Positions 17,622-27,133 of a stretch of DNA of 64,000 nt are shown piece after piece; within the stretch, counting starts at the first letter, position 1; the number at the start of each line of letters is the position of its first letter. The stretch covers positions 432,180 to 496,179 of the forward strand of contig NZ_BMYQ01000001.1 of NCBI RefSeq assembly GCF_014652355.1, written 5' to 3'. The translations under genes and the position numbers were made by a program. This DNA comes from Gemmobacter lanyuensis (GTDB taxonomy: Bacteria > Pseudomonadota > Alphaproteobacteria > Rhodobacterales > Rhodobacteraceae). The notes beneath the pieces were generated by a model. That model saw only the letters and a program-made list of their open reading frames with translations, was not told the DNA's origin and searched no databases.

Positions 17622-18599
17622 TCACATCCCGCGCGCGGCCGCCATCTCATGCGCCAGACGCAGCGCCGCCACAAGGCTGCCCGGTTCGGCGATGCCCTTG
17701 CCCGCGATGTCAAAGGCCGTGCCATGATCGGGCGAGGTCCGCACGAAGGGCAGGCCCAGCGTCACATTCACCCCGCCATCGAAATCGATGGTCTTGATCG
17801 GAATCAGCGCCTGATCGTGGTACATGCAGACCGCCACGTCATAGGCCGCCCGCGCGCGCGGATGGAACATGGTATCGGCGGGCAAAGGGCCACGGATCGC
17901 CATGCCCTCGGCCGCCAGTTTCTCGATCACCGGGGCGATGATGCGGGCATCTTCCTGCCCCATGGCCCCGCCTTCGCCCGCATGGGGGTTCAGCCCCGCC
18001 ACGGCGATGCGCGGATGGGCGATACCGAAATCACGGGTCAGCCCGGCTGCGGTGATGCGGATGATCTCTTCCAGCCCGGCGGCGGTCAGGGCGCGCGGCA
18101 CCTCGGCGAGCGGGATATGGATCGTCGCCGGCACCACCCGCAGCAGCGGCGAGGCAAGCATCATCACCACCGTCTCGACCCGCGCCAGATAGGCCAGAAA
18201 CTCGGTATGGCCGGGGTGCGAAAACCCGGCACCGTCCTTCAGCACTTTCTTGGCAATCGGCGCGGTGCAAATGGCCGATGCCTGCCCCTTCATCACGTAA
18301 TCCACCGCGCGGGCGATCACCTCGACCACGCCGCGGGCATTGGCATAGGTGACCTTGCCGGGCGTAGCAGGGGCCGCAAAGGGATGGGGCAGCACGGGCA
18401 GCGCCGCGGGCAGAACCGCCGTGGCCTCGGCCGGGCTGGCGATCACCTGATACCGCGTCCCGTCGGGCAGGTGACGCGGATCGCCCAGCCAGAACAGCGG
18501 CACGCTGTCACCAAGAATGGCGCGCGCCTTCACGGCGATTTCGGGGCCAACCCCCGCCGGTTCGCCGCAGGTCAGGGCAACGGGACGCATCTCGGCCAT
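17622..18599 (-). CDS. pdxA: 4-hydroxythreonine-4-phosphate dehydrogenase
   Basis: PdxA oxidises 4-phosphohydroxy-L-threonine in pyridoxal 5'-phosphate synthesis. The 325-aa protein starts '[21 protein letters not shown]', where 'GEPAGVGPE' is the family N-terminal signature. The zinc ligands lie in '[13 protein letters not shown]', '[10 protein letters not shown]' and '[16 protein letters not shown]'. An alternative start three codons later (18590) is equally possible. It sits 3 bases after surA and is followed by rsmA, the standard arrangement. Confidence 0.96.
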   Translation of the reverse strand: MAEMRPVALTCGEPAGVGPEIAVKARAILGDSVPLFWLGDPRHLPDGTRYQVIASPAEATAVLPAALPVLPHPFAAPATPGKVTYANARGVVEVIARAVDYVMKGQASAICTAPIAKKVLKDGAGFSHPGHTEFLAYLARVETVVMMLASPLLRVVPATIHIPLAEVPRALTAAGLEEIIRITAAGLTRDFGIAHPRIAVAGLNPHAGEGGAMGQEDARIIAPVIEKLAAEGMAIRGPLPADTMFHPRARAAYDVAVCMYHDQALIPIKTIDFDGGVNVTLGLPFVRTSPDHGTAFDIAGKGIAEPGSLVAALRLAHEMAAARGM

Positions 18600-18602
18600 G
18601 GA

Positions 18603-19862
18603 TCACGGCTCTCGGATGATGGCTTCGGCCTTCAGCGTCGCCAGGTACTGATCCGCCAGCTTTTCCATCTTCTGGTTCAGCAGCTGGATACGCAGCGCGT
18701 TGCGATCCACCGGCTCTTCCCGCACGACACTGCGGCTGCAAAGCATGATCAGCTCTTGCTGACCAGCCTGAGTGCGCTCTGCGATCTCTCCGCGGTCCAG
18801 CCGCGACAAGACCAGCCCCAGATCCGCGGGCACAGCCGACATCGGCTGGCTTTCAATCGTGATCTGATCGGCGGGTACGCCAGATGCCATACCGTAAAAA
18901 TCTTTGCAAATCTGCGCCTTGGCGCGGAGTTCTGCGAAAAGGGTGGAAGTTTCGCGTCCTGCCGGCAGGCGCAGGCGCGCATATTCCACCTGCACGGCGC
19001 TGCCATCGCCCGGCTTGCCTTCCACAAGGCTGCGCAGCTGGAACAGCGCCACCGCCCCCGGAATGGTCACGGGCGGGGAAATCTGCCCCGGCGACAATTG
19101 GCCGACCGCCGCCGCGACAACGGGCGGCAGGTTCGCCATTGGCATCGGGTTCAATCGGCCACCACGATCACGCGTGGCGGCTGCCGAGTAATTCTGCACG
19201 GCGGCGCTGAAGTCCGCCTCGCTGCGCACATTGGCCTGAATGTCACGCGCCAGCGCCAGGGCTTCGGCCTCGCGTCCCGGCTCGGCGGGGATGATCAGCT
19301 CTGCAAGACCCACGGTCAGGGCCGCCTTGCGCGTTTCGGCCTCAAGCGCGCGGTCGATTTCCTCTTCGCTGACCTTGGCATAGGCGGAATACTTGCCGCG
19401 CACGATCTCGCGCCACAGCAGACCAGCACTGACGAAATCGCGGAAGGTTTCGGGTTCGACCCCGGCTTCCCCCAGCGCCTTGATGAACTCCTCCGCGCTC
19501 AGATTGGCACGGGCAGCGAATTCCTCCATGCCCTTCTTCAGGTCATCCTCGTTCAGCTTGACGTCAAAGCGCTTGGCTTCCTGCTGGCGCAGGCGGTCAT
19601 CGATCAGCCCTTCGAGCGCCGCCTTTTCCACATCGCCGGGCGCGCGCAGAAGCTGAAGGAAGCGCAGGCGTTGCTGGTATTCGAATTCCGTCACGGCGCG
19701 GTCATTGATGATGATGCGCGGCGCAAACAGGTTCTGCTGGGCCAGCACGGGCGCAGAAAGCGCGATCAGGCTTGCAGTCAGCAGGGGCAGGAAGCGGAAC
19801 ATCTTGGGGCGGTCTTTCCGTTGCGGCCGGGGGCCAAAATCCATGCGGGGCGTCGGGGTCAT
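18603..19862 (-). CDS. surA: SurA-like periplasmic peptidyl-prolyl isomerase / chaperone
   Basis: SurA escorts unfolded outer-membrane proteins, including LptD, across the periplasm. The 419-aa protein has a signal peptide ending 'LSAPVLAQQ', then the 'IIINDRAVTEFEYQQRLRFLQLL' N-terminal chaperone region and one parvulin domain ('LIIPAEPGREAEALALARDIQANVRSEADF...GGRLNPMPMANLPP' region, about residues 185-280). A second parvulin domain is not evident. I chose the ATG at 19862 because GAGGAG lies 7 bases before it; an ATG at 19877 that overlaps the lptD stop (ATGA) is an alternative. The signal peptide has a long basic N-region either way. Confidence 0.88.
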   Translation of the reverse strand: MTPTPRMDFGPRPQRKDRPKMFRFLPLLTASLIALSAPVLAQQNLFAPRIIINDRAVTEFEYQQRLRFLQLLRAPGDVEKAALEGLIDDRLRQQEAKRFDVKLNEDDLKKGMEEFAARANLSAEEFIKALGEAGVEPETFRDFVSAGLLWREIVRGKYSAYAKVSEEEIDRALEAETRKAALTVGLAELIIPAEPGREAEALALARDIQANVRSEADFSAAVQNYSAAATRDRGGRLNPMPMANLPPVVAAAVGQLSPGQISPPVTIPGAVALFQLRSLVEGKPGDGSAVQVEYARLRLPAGRETSTLFAELRAKAQICKDFYGMASGVPADQITIESQPMSAVPADLGLVLSRLDRGEIAERTQAGQQELIMLCSRSVVREEPVDRNALRIQLLNQKMEKLADQYLATLKAEAIIREP

Positions 19863-19873
19863 GGTCGGTCTCC

Positions 19874-22030
19874 TCATCCGCGGCAGGCCCGCGCGGGGCC
19901 AGCCGTTGCCTTGCCGCCAAAGCCAAGCAGATCGACCGAAACCCCGATATTCGTCGTCGGCTTCACACTAGTCGAGGTCGTGAAGCGGCGCGAGAGGGAA
20001 AGATCGACCTTCAGGCATTCGTTGCGGAACTCGAACCCGATGGCAGCACGATTGGCGCGATCTGCCTCAAGGTCATAACGCCCTGACAGCTTGCCGGTCC
20101 AGGTCGGGGTCAGCGCGTAGCGGCCATCAAAGAAAAGCTCTTGCGTATCGACCGGGCGATTTTCCGAAGTATCGGCCTGAAGCCAGACATAGGAGGTCGA
20201 AAGCCCGTATTTCTGCATGTCGAGATCAAGCCGCAGCTCGGCCTTGGTCAATTCGTAATCCGGGTCAAGGAGCGCGCGCCCGGTGGCCGACAGGCCCTGC
20301 GGCAGGCTGACCTGTCCGCTCAGCAGCCAGTCGGAATTGATCCCGTCCAGGCCCGAGGCTGCCGTAAACTGTGCCTCATCCGCCATGCGGTAGACCCGGC
20401 CTGCCGCCATCGCCAGGCTCCAACCTGCGGGGTCAAAGCGGGTCCAGCTGAGACCAAGGTTCATGCGACGGCCTTCCTCGCGCCCGTCAGAGCCGGAGAA
20501 GCGCCCGAGCGAAAAGAGGTTCCCCTCATCGAATTCCACCAGCGCACTGTCCTCATTCGGAATGTCGCTGGTATCCGAAGGGGCCACGACCACCTGCGCC
20601 ACCGGTTCGATGACATGGGCCGCGCCATCGGCGGTGCTGCCGGTCCAGGGCCAGCGCAGCTCGGCCGCGGCGGCGCCATGCAGGCGCGTGACGGTCCCGG
20701 CATATTCGGCATCCTGCCGGAAGCTGTAGATATCGGCCGTGCCTTCCCCGAAGACCGACCCCACCAGCCCCGGCCCGAAGATCCAGTTGCGCCGCCAATC
20801 GGCCCGCACCGACAGGCGCGAGACATCGCGCCCGTCGGCGATGTCATCGGGGTCGATGTCGCTGTCGAATTCCGAGTCCGAGCTGCGGTAATGGCTGTGG
20901 GCCTGCACGCGCAAACCCGCCTCGCCGCCAAGGGGGCCGCCGGAAAAGCGCCGGTGAAGGGTGAAATCCCCAATCAGTGTCGGAAGCGTGGCATTGCTTT
21001 CAAGCTGGCCGCCGATATCCCGGATCGAACGGTAATTGACGATCCGACCCTGCACATATTCGTTGCGGCGGGTGCGGCTGACCTCGACGCTGCTTTCGAT
21101 GCGGTCCTCATCCGAAATGCCATAATCCAGCAGATAGGCCTCATCCTGAACCACGGTGCCACTGAAGCGCAGTTGAAATCCGTCGGGCAGGCGGAAATCG
21201 CCCTCGGCCACCACATAGCCGCGGGCCTGTCCCGGCAGAATGCTGTCGCGCGACGAAGCGGCCGTGATTTCTATGCTGCCAGAGGTGAAGGCCTCGCGGT
21301 AGCGCAGCTTCAGGGTGCGCCCGTCCTTGGTGGACAGAAAGGGCGAAACCGTCAGGTCGCGGCTGGGGCCAAGCGCGATGAAATAGGGAAGCTCGATCCC
21401 GGTGCCCAGATCGGTCGTGGTGCGGAAGGTGGGCGCCAGAACGCCGGTTGCGCGGTTCAGCGTGGGGTCGGGCATCCGCAGTTGCGGAACATAGGCCACG
21501 GGCAGACCCGCCACCCGCAGCTGTGCGCCGCTGAACCATAGCTGTCGTGCGACCTGATCATGCACCACCTTGTCCGCCCGGATTTCCCATAAGGGCACCG
21601 GATCAATGGTGCAGACCTGGCAGGAGGAGGCGACCGTATCGGTCAGCTGCGTATAGCGCCCCTGGGTGCGAAACATCTGCCGCGCGGCAATCTGCATCTG
21701 GCGGTTCAGCACGAAGCGGGCCGAGGTCAGCAGACCTTCGGACAGGTCGGCCGAAAGCTCGGCCCGTGCGGCGGTGATCACATGCCCGGCCGGATCGGTG
21801 ACGGTGATCGGGCCTTCGATCGTCAGATGATCCCTGGTCCGGTCATAGCGCACGCCCGCCGCGCGCAGGATCTGGCCCTTGTAGCGCACCTCGACATTGC
21901 CCGTTGCGGTCAGCAGGCTATCGCCGGCGATGGCCACCTGATCGGCCTGAAGCGAGGCCATGTCCTGCCCGACCGCCGCCAGCGGCGCCACGGTCAGCAG
22001 AAGGGTTGCAATCAGGCGTCGCAGGCGCAT
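19874..22030 (-). CDS. lptD: LPS-assembly outer-membrane protein
   Basis: LptD is the outer-membrane barrel that inserts lipopolysaccharide into the outer leaflet. The 718-aa protein has a signal peptide ending 'PLAAVGQ', an N-terminal OstA/LptA-like jelly-roll ('LLTATGNVEVRYKGQILRAAGVRYDR', about residues 25-160) and a long C-terminal barrel domain. A CxxC pair ('SSCQVCTIDP') and one late Cys ('NECLKVDLSLSRRF') could make the disulfides seen in the family. The ATG at 22030 overlaps the lptG stop (ATGA); a longer frame upstream is lptG in another register. Confidence 0.95.
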   Translation of the reverse strand: MRLRRLIATLLLTVAPLAAVGQDMASLQADQVAIAGDSLLTATGNVEVRYKGQILRAAGVRYDRTRDHLTIEGPITVTDPAGHVITAARAELSADLSEGLLTSARFVLNRQMQIAARQMFRTQGRYTQLTDTVASSCQVCTIDPVPLWEIRADKVVHDQVARQLWFSGAQLRVAGLPVAYVPQLRMPDPTLNRATGVLAPTFRTTTDLGTGIELPYFIALGPSRDLTVSPFLSTKDGRTLKLRYREAFTSGSIEITAASSRDSILPGQARGYVVAEGDFRLPDGFQLRFSGTVVQDEAYLLDYGISDEDRIESSVEVSRTRRNEYVQGRIVNYRSIRDIGGQLESNATLPTLIGDFTLHRRFSGGPLGGEAGLRVQAHSHYRSSDSEFDSDIDPDDIADGRDVSRLSVRADWRRNWIFGPGLVGSVFGEGTADIYSFRQDAEYAGTVTRLHGAAAAELRWPWTGSTADGAAHVIEPVAQVVVAPSDTSDIPNEDSALVEFDEGNLFSLGRFSGSDGREEGRRMNLGLSWTRFDPAGWSLAMAAGRVYRMADEAQFTAASGLDGINSDWLLSGQVSLPQGLSATGRALLDPDYELTKAELRLDLDMQKYGLSTSYVWLQADTSENRPVDTQELFFDGRYALTPTWTGKLSGRYDLEADRANRAAIGFEFRNECLKVDLSLSRRFTTSTSVKPTTNIGVSVDLLGFGGKATAGPARACRG

Positions 22031-23124
22031 CAGCCATCCTCCAGATGCAGCAGCAGCCCCAGCGCAAACAGCGCCGCGGCAAGGGGCGGGGCCCAGGCGG
22101 CCGCCATGACCGGCACCTGTCCGTTTTCGCCCAGAACCTGCCCGAAATTCCGCAGGAAGAAGATCGCAAAACCACCGAGGATCGCCATCAGGACATAGAT
22201 CCCGGTCTTGCCGAAACGGGCGTGGCGCATGGTGAAACCCGCCGCGATCAGCACCATGGCCCCCATCAGAAGCGGCAGCGCGAGCTGCATCTGCAGCCAG
22301 ACCTGGTGGCTGCGGGCAGAAAATCCGGCGCGCTCCAGCCCGGCGATATAGGCGGGCAGATCCCAAACCGGAATGGCCGCAGGGCTGCCGAAACTGTCGC
22401 GGATGGCATCGGCCGTCAGATCCGAGGGCAGGGTGCCACGCGGCTGGAAGGTGGCCGCGGCCTCGGGGTTCAGGGCGTTCAGCGTCCAGCGTTTGGCGTC
22501 CTGCAGCTCCCATGCGCCGGGGGTCAGACGGGCGACCTCGGCCTCGATGCGCTCCATCGGAAGGCCCTCGGCATCAAAGGTCAGGAAGGTCGCGGCATAA
22601 AGCTGCGTCCCGTCGGAATTGGCGCGCGCCGCATGAATCACCGTCTGCGAGGTTTCATCCCCCTGACGCAGCCACAGCCCTTGATCGGAGACGGAAAGCA
22701 CGCGTTCCGCCCCCCGCGCATAGCCGGAATAGAGCGTTTCATAGGCCTTCGACGTGGCCGCAACCAAGGGGTTCAGCACCGTCACCGCAAAGGCGCCGAT
22801 CAGCAGCGCAACAACCACGGGCGCCACCAGAAAGCGCAGACCCGACCGTCCGGCCGCCCGCACCACCACCAGTTCAGAGCTGCGGGCCAGTCCGATGAAC
22901 AGCGCGATGGCCGACAGGATCATGATCAGCGGCAGGATGTTGTAAAGGCTTTCGGGAACATTCAGCGCCGACAGATGCGCCGCCTCGACCAACCCGACCC
23001 CGCGCGAGGAGAGGCGGCGCAGCTGGTCCAGCATGTCGATCAGCATGAGGATCGCGAAGAACACCGCGAACACCCGCAGGAACATGCCCAGAAAACGGCG
23101 CGCGACGTAAAGGCTCAGGGTCAT
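22030..23124 (-). CDS. lptG: LPS export ABC transporter permease LptG
   Basis: LptG pairs with LptF and the ATPase LptB to extract LPS from the inner membrane. The 364-aa protein starts 'MTLSLYVARRFLGMFLRVFAVFFAILMLIDMLDQLRRL', the usual first segment of YjgP/YjgQ permeases. It has six predicted membrane spans in two groups of three flanking a periplasmic beta-jellyroll (roughly residues 105-270). Both ends overlap neighbours by four bases (ATGA with lptF and lptD), so the three Lpt subunits are tightly coupled. Confidence 0.95.
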   Translation of the reverse strand: MTLSLYVARRFLGMFLRVFAVFFAILMLIDMLDQLRRLSSRGVGLVEAAHLSALNVPESLYNILPLIMILSAIALFIGLARSSELVVVRAAGRSGLRFLVAPVVVALLIGAFAVTVLNPLVAATSKAYETLYSGYARGAERVLSVSDQGLWLRQGDETSQTVIHAARANSDGTQLYAATFLTFDAEGLPMERIEAEVARLTPGAWELQDAKRWTLNALNPEAAATFQPRGTLPSDLTADAIRDSFGSPAAIPVWDLPAYIAGLERAGFSARSHQVWLQMQLALPLLMGAMVLIAAGFTMRHARFGKTGIYVLMAILGGFAIFFLRNFGQVLGENGQVPVMAAAWAPPLAAALFALGLLLHLEDG

Positions 23125-24245
23125 GACGCCTCCCGCGGGTGGCGCAGGCGGCGGGGGCGCTGCGTGATCCACAACAGGACGACGGCTATAAGACAGCCCC
23201 CGACCGGCGCCAGATAGACCAGGGGCCAGCCCTGATCGGACCGCATCGCCGCACCCGAGGCCCAAGTATGGATCAGTTGCACGAAAATCAGCAGCCCAAC
23301 CCCCAGCGCGGTCTGTCGCCACAGCCCGAAGCGGGAAAAATTGCCCTGCAAAAGTGCAGCAAACCCCAGAAGTGCCGCCGCGACCGACAGGAAGGGCATG
23401 GCAAAACGCAGATGCGCCTCGGCCAGAAAGTCCGCCCGTGTCTTTCCCGTCTCGGCCACAAGCGCGGGATCAGCGCGCAAGAGATCGGCGGTGGACAGCT
23501 CGTCGATCTTGCGCTTGGCCGTATCCACCACGCTGAAGAACCGGCCAAGGTCATAGGTGAAATCGGCAAAGCGCGTCACCGACAGGCGGCGGCTTTCGCC
23601 CACCAGCTGCACCATCCCGTCAAACATGATGAGCTTGGGCCCGGTGTCGGCCCGCACCAGCAGCGCGCGGCGCGCGGTGTAAAGACGCCGCTCGGCCGGG
23701 TCGCGGTCATCGGCCAGAAAGACATTCCGCAATTCGCCCTGATCGGAAATCTGCCCGATATAGAGCGCGACCTTGTCGGTCGGATGCTGGAATTCGCCCG
23801 GCGTCAGAAAGCGCGAGGTCACATTCTCGGAAATCTCGGCCGAACGGGCGGCGAGCATCGCATGGCTTGCCGGGACCAGGACATGCATCAGGACCGCCAG
23901 CATCAGCGTGACGCAGAGCCCGAAGTACAGCACGGGACGCGCCAGCCGGAAGGCGGAAAAGCCCATGGCCTGCATTACCACCAGCTCGCTGTCGCCAATC
24001 AGCCGGTTCACGCCATAGACCGTGCCCACAAAGGCCGAGATCGGCAACACGAGGCGGATCACATTGGGCAGCGTCAGCAACGAAAATTCAAGAAAGACCA
24101 ATGCGGTCTGCCCGTCGCTGATCAATTCGTCAAACAGCCCGACGGCGCGGTTGACCCAATAGATCGCGACCAGCACCAACGAGAAGAAGCCGAACAGCGC
24201 CAGCAAATGCGACAGCATGTATCTGTCGAATCTCGACACGTTCAC
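23121..24245 (-). CDS. lptF: LPS export ABC transporter permease LptF
   Basis: The partner permease of LptG; 374 aa, same YjgP/YjgQ fold. N-terminal spans begin 'RYMLSHLLALFGFFSLVLVAIYWVNRAV', then 'TLPNVIRLVLPISAFVGTVYGVNRLIGDSELVVMQAMG', the cytoplasmic coupling helix region typical of the family. The periplasmic jellyroll lies between residues 105 and 265. The start is a GTG with AAGAG just upstream; it is the first gene of the minus-strand operon, divergent from pepA with 143 bp between starts. Confidence 0.95.
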   Translation of the reverse strand: MNVSRFDRYMLSHLLALFGFFSLVLVAIYWVNRAVGLFDELISDGQTALVFLEFSLLTLPNVIRLVLPISAFVGTVYGVNRLIGDSELVVMQAMGFSAFRLARPVLYFGLCVTLMLAVLMHVLVPASHAMLAARSAEISENVTSRFLTPGEFQHPTDKVALYIGQISDQGELRNVFLADDRDPAERRLYTARRALLVRADTGPKLIMFDGMVQLVGESRRLSVTRFADFTYDLGRFFSVVDTAKRKIDELSTADLLRADPALVAETGKTRADFLAEAHLRFAMPFLSVAAALLGFAALLQGNFSRFGLWRQTALGVGLLIFVQLIHTWASGAAMRSDQGWPLVYLAPVGGCLIAVVLLWITQRPRRLRHPREAS

Positions 24246-24388
24246 CTCTTGCTCATCCTTGGGTCGCGCGGGACGCTAACCGAAATCCCCGGCGGGGAAA
24301 ACTGCTATCTGGTCAAGCGCCCGGCGGGGCGCTAGCCTTCCGGCGGAAGCCCGCCTGACGCGGCGCCAAGACCTTGCCGGAGAACAGC

Positions 24389-25858
24389 ATGTCCCATCCC
24401 GTTCCGATCCAGTTCCAGCCCCTCGATGCCGAAGCCCTCGCGCAAGCGCCGGGGCGCCTTGCCCTGATCGTGGATGAGGGCGGCAAGCTGGGGGCAGCCG
24501 GTCGCAAGCTTGACAAGCTGATGCGCGGCGCGCTGCAGCGGTTCCTGGCCTCGGACGCATTTGGTAAGCTCAAGTCGGGCGAAAGCGCCGATCTGGCCTG
24601 GCCCGCGGGTCTGGCGGCCGAGGCGGTGCAGGTCGTGAAACTCGAGCGCAAGGCCGATGTGGCGCAGGCCCGCAAGGCAGGTGCGGCCATCGGCAAGGCG
24701 CTGTCCAAGGCGGGCACGCTGGTTCTGGCGGAAAACGTCAAACACGCGGCAGAGCTTTCCTTCGGTCTTGCGCTGCGGGCCTATGACTTCACCGCCCACA
24801 AGACCGGCGAGAAGAAAGAGCCCGGCACTGTCACCCTGATGGTGGCCGAACCCGAAGCCGTGGCCGCGCAGGCCGGTCCGTTGGCCGCGTTGGCCGAGGG
24901 CGTGTTCTTCACCCGCGATCTGGTGAATGAACCGGCCAATGTGCTGACCACCTATGATTTCGCCGCCCGTCTGGCCGCGATGCAGGAGCTGGGGCTTGAG
25001 GTTGAAATCCTCGAAGAGGAAGAGCTGACCAAGCTGGGCATGGGCGCGCTGCTGGGCGTGGGGCAGGGGTCGGAAAGCCCCTCGAAGGTCGTGGTCATGC
25101 AATGGAAGGGCGGCGCAGAGGGCGAGGCCCCGCTTGCGCTGATCGGCAAGGGCGTTGTCTTTGACACTGGCGGCATCTCGATCAAGCCGGCCGCAGGCAT
25201 GGAAGACATGACCATGGACATGGGCGGGGCGGGTGTCGTGTCGGGCGTGATGCGGACGCTGGCGCTGCGCAAGGCCAAGGCCAATGTCGTGGGGCTGGTG
25301 GGTCTGGTGGAAAACATGCCCGACGGCCGCGCACAGCGCCCCGGCGATGTGGTGAAATCCATGAAGGGCGACACGATCGAGGTCATCAACACCGATGCCG
25401 AGGGGCGTTTGGTGCTGGCCGATGTGATGTGGTATGCGCAGGACCGCTTCAACCCCTGCGGCATGATCGATCTGGCCACGCTGACCGGGGCCATCATCAT
25501 CGCGCTGGGGCATGAAAACACCGGCGTGTTTTCCAACAATGATGCCTTCTGCGAACAGTTCCTGCGCGCCGCCAAGGCCGAGGGCGAGGGCGCCTGGCGG
25601 ATGCCGATGGGCGATGCCTATGATGCCAAGCTGAAATCCCGCATTGCCGACATGATGAACGTGGGCGGGCGCGACGGCGGGGCGATCACCGCGGCGCAGT
25701 TCCTGCAACGCTTCGTGAAGCCGGAAACGCCGTGGATTCACCTCGACATCGCGGGGACGGCGCTGCTCAAGTCCGACTCGACCCTTGCGCCCAAGGGGGC
25801 GACGGGCTGGGGCGTCATGGCGCTCAACCGCCTGATCCAGGACCGTTTCGAGCGCTGA
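24389..25858 (+). CDS. pepA: Leucyl aminopeptidase (M17)
   Basis: PepA removes N-terminal residues from peptides using two metal ions. The 489-aa protein has the catalytic C-terminal domain with the metal ligands in 'ALIGKGVVFDTGGISIKPAAGMEDMTMDMGGAG' (Lys and Asp) and the M17 signature 'NTDAEGRLVLADVMWYA'. I start at 24389, five codons after a TTG that would also be in frame, because the ATG has a GGAGA upstream. In other bacteria PepA also binds DNA; that cannot be judged here. The stop overlaps the holC start (TGATG). Confidence 0.95.
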   Translation: MSHPVPIQFQPLDAEALAQAPGRLALIVDEGGKLGAAGRKLDKLMRGALQRFLASDAFGKLKSGESADLAWPAGLAAEAVQVVKLERKADVAQARKAGAAIGKALSKAGTLVLAENVKHAAELSFGLALRAYDFTAHKTGEKKEPGTVTLMVAEPEAVAAQAGPLAALAEGVFFTRDLVNEPANVLTTYDFAARLAAMQELGLEVEILEEEELTKLGMGALLGVGQGSESPSKVVVMQWKGGAEGEAPLALIGKGVVFDTGGISIKPAAGMEDMTMDMGGAGVVSGVMRTLALRKAKANVVGLVGLVENMPDGRAQRPGDVVKSMKGDTIEVINTDAEGRLVLADVMWYAQDRFNPCGMIDLATLTGAIIIALGHENTGVFSNNDAFCEQFLRAAKAEGEGAWRMPMGDAYDAKLKSRIADMMNVGGRDGGAITAAQFLQRFVKPETPWIHLDIAGTALLKSDSTLAPKGATGWGVMALNRLIQDRFER

Positions 25859-26322
25859 TGGTTCAGGTTCTCTTCTATCACATGACCCGGTCCACCGTCG
25901 ATGAGACGGTGGCCACCCTTGCCACCCGCGCGCTTGGTGCGGGATGGCGCGTCATGCTGCGCGGCACGGATGCCGAACGGCTCGACTGGCTGGACCAGAA
26001 GCTTTGGCTGGGGGCCGAAGATGATTTTCTGCCCCACGGCCTTGCGGGGGGCGACCATGATGCCGATCAGCCGGTGCTGATGGGCACTGGCCCCATGACC
26101 AATGCGGCGCAGGCCTTGATGCTGGTCGATGGCGCGCGCCCCCTGCCGGGCGAGGCGGCGGGGCTGGAACGGATCTGGGTGCTGTTTGACGGGCAGGACG
26201 GCGGCGCCGTGGCCGATGCGCGCAGCTTCTGGAAAGAGGTGGTGGCCCAATCGCTGCCCGCGCAATACTGGTCGGACGAAGGCGGGCGCTGGGAAAAGAA
26301 GGCCGAGAAGGTGCCCGCCTAA
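25858..26322 (+). CDS. holC: DNA polymerase III chi subunit
   Basis: HolC (chi) links the clamp-loader complex to single-stranded DNA-binding protein. The 154-aa protein starts 'MVQVLFYHMTRSTVDETVATLATRALGAGWRV' and has the 'DQKLWLGAEDDFLPHGLAGGDHDADQPVLM' and 'VLFDGQDG' segments of the family. It overlaps the pepA stop by one base, the same pairing seen in many proteobacteria. It ends overlapping by four bases the stop of the convergent aspartic protease gene. Confidence 0.93.
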   Translation: MVQVLFYHMTRSTVDETVATLATRALGAGWRVMLRGTDAERLDWLDQKLWLGAEDDFLPHGLAGGDHDADQPVLMGTGPMTNAAQALMLVDGARPLPGEAAGLERIWVLFDGQDGGAVADARSFWKEVVAQSLPAQYWSDEGGRWEKKAEKVPA

Positions 26323-26897
26323 CCCCGGCGGGTCAGGATCATGCGATTTCCGTCAATCTCGATCCGGTAAAGCCGCAGATAATCCATCCCCAGCAGAGAC
26401 ACATCCATATCACCATCGGTGACATAGGCGGGCAGCCGGGCATCGCGGAAATCCCCCAGCTGCACATCCGACAGCATCACCCGCGCGGTGCGGATGATGC
26501 CATTTGCCGTGGCCGCACGGCCGACAAAAGCGAGCCGGCTTGCATCAACCCCCAGCCGCCCCGCGTCCCGGTTGCTCAGCACCACATTGCTCGCGCCGGT
26601 ATCCACCATGAAGCGAACAGGCGTGCCGGAGATGTTCAGCGTCAGGTGAAAATGCCCGTCGCCGTCGCGCGTGACCTCGATCCGCTCGCCCTGCACCTGC
26701 TGCACCGATAGAAGCTGCGGGCGCACATCCGACCACAGACCATAGCCCGCGACCAAGCCCAGAAGGATCATCCCCCAGGCCATCAGCATCCGCAGGGTCT
26801 GGCCCAACCGGGCCCGGAATTCCGTCAGCATCCAGCCCCCCAAAGCCGCCAGAAGCAGCAGGATATAAAGAAGCCTTGGCAGAAGATCGCTGTCCAT
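26319..26897 (-). CDS. Membrane-anchored retropepsin-like aspartic protease
   Basis: A 192-aa protein with two N-terminal membrane helices (about residues 8-24, 'LYILLLLAALGGWMLTEF', and 38-53) and a single clan AA aspartic protease domain. The active-site motif is 'VRFMVDTGASNVVLSNRDAGRLG' (DTGAS), and the flap region contains 'ANGIIRTARVMLSDVQLGDF'. It resembles the TIGR02281-type bacterial retropepsin-like proteins, which must dimerise to be active. The start is at 26897; the longer frame adds non-family residues. Substrate unknown. Confidence 0.85.
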   Translation of the reverse strand: MDSDLLPRLLYILLLLAALGGWMLTEFRARLGQTLRMLMAWGMILLGLVAGYGLWSDVRPQLLSVQQVQGERIEVTRDGDGHFHLTLNISGTPVRFMVDTGASNVVLSNRDAGRLGVDASRLAFVGRAATANGIIRTARVMLSDVQLGDFRDARLPAYVTDGDMDVSLLGMDYLRLYRIEIDGNRMILTRRG

Positions 26898-26988
26898 GCG
26901 ACAAGAGGTAGGCGCCCACCCGCGCCCGCGCAACGTCCCGGACCGCAGATTTCGCACCGTCCGCCGGGCAAAAATCTGCGCCCGAGAC

Positions 26989-27015
26989 TTGCAATCCTGT
27001 CCGCCCCCCTGTAAG
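26989..27015 (+). promoter_or_regulatory. Candidate rpsB promoter
   Basis: TTGCAA (26989-26994) and TGTAAG (27010-27015) are separated by 15 nt, or 17 if TAAGGC is taken as the -10. Transcription would start near 27022 and give a leader of about 110 nt. Confidence 0.4.
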
Positions 27016-27021
27016 GCAGCG

Positions 27022-27133
27022 CCACTTCACAGGCGAAGTTTGGGCCGTGCAGGGGAGAAATCCCTGCAGGTCCGCCGGTTGGGAGAGATCCCTCAAGACT
27101 TCGCCGAGGCGCAAACCGGAAAGGACCATGGAC
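27022..27133 (+). promoter_or_regulatory. Structured rpsB leader
   Basis: Two hairpins can form: ACTTC (27024-27028) with GAAGT (27035-27039), and TGCAGGG (27048-27054) with CCCTGCA (27062-27068). S2 is known to autoregulate through leader RNAs in other bacteria, so this may be its site; that is inference. Confidence 0.35.

Noticed and set aside
17649-20078. An 809-codon plus-strand frame opposite pdxA and surA
   Set aside because: Shadow of two well-recognised minus-strand genes.
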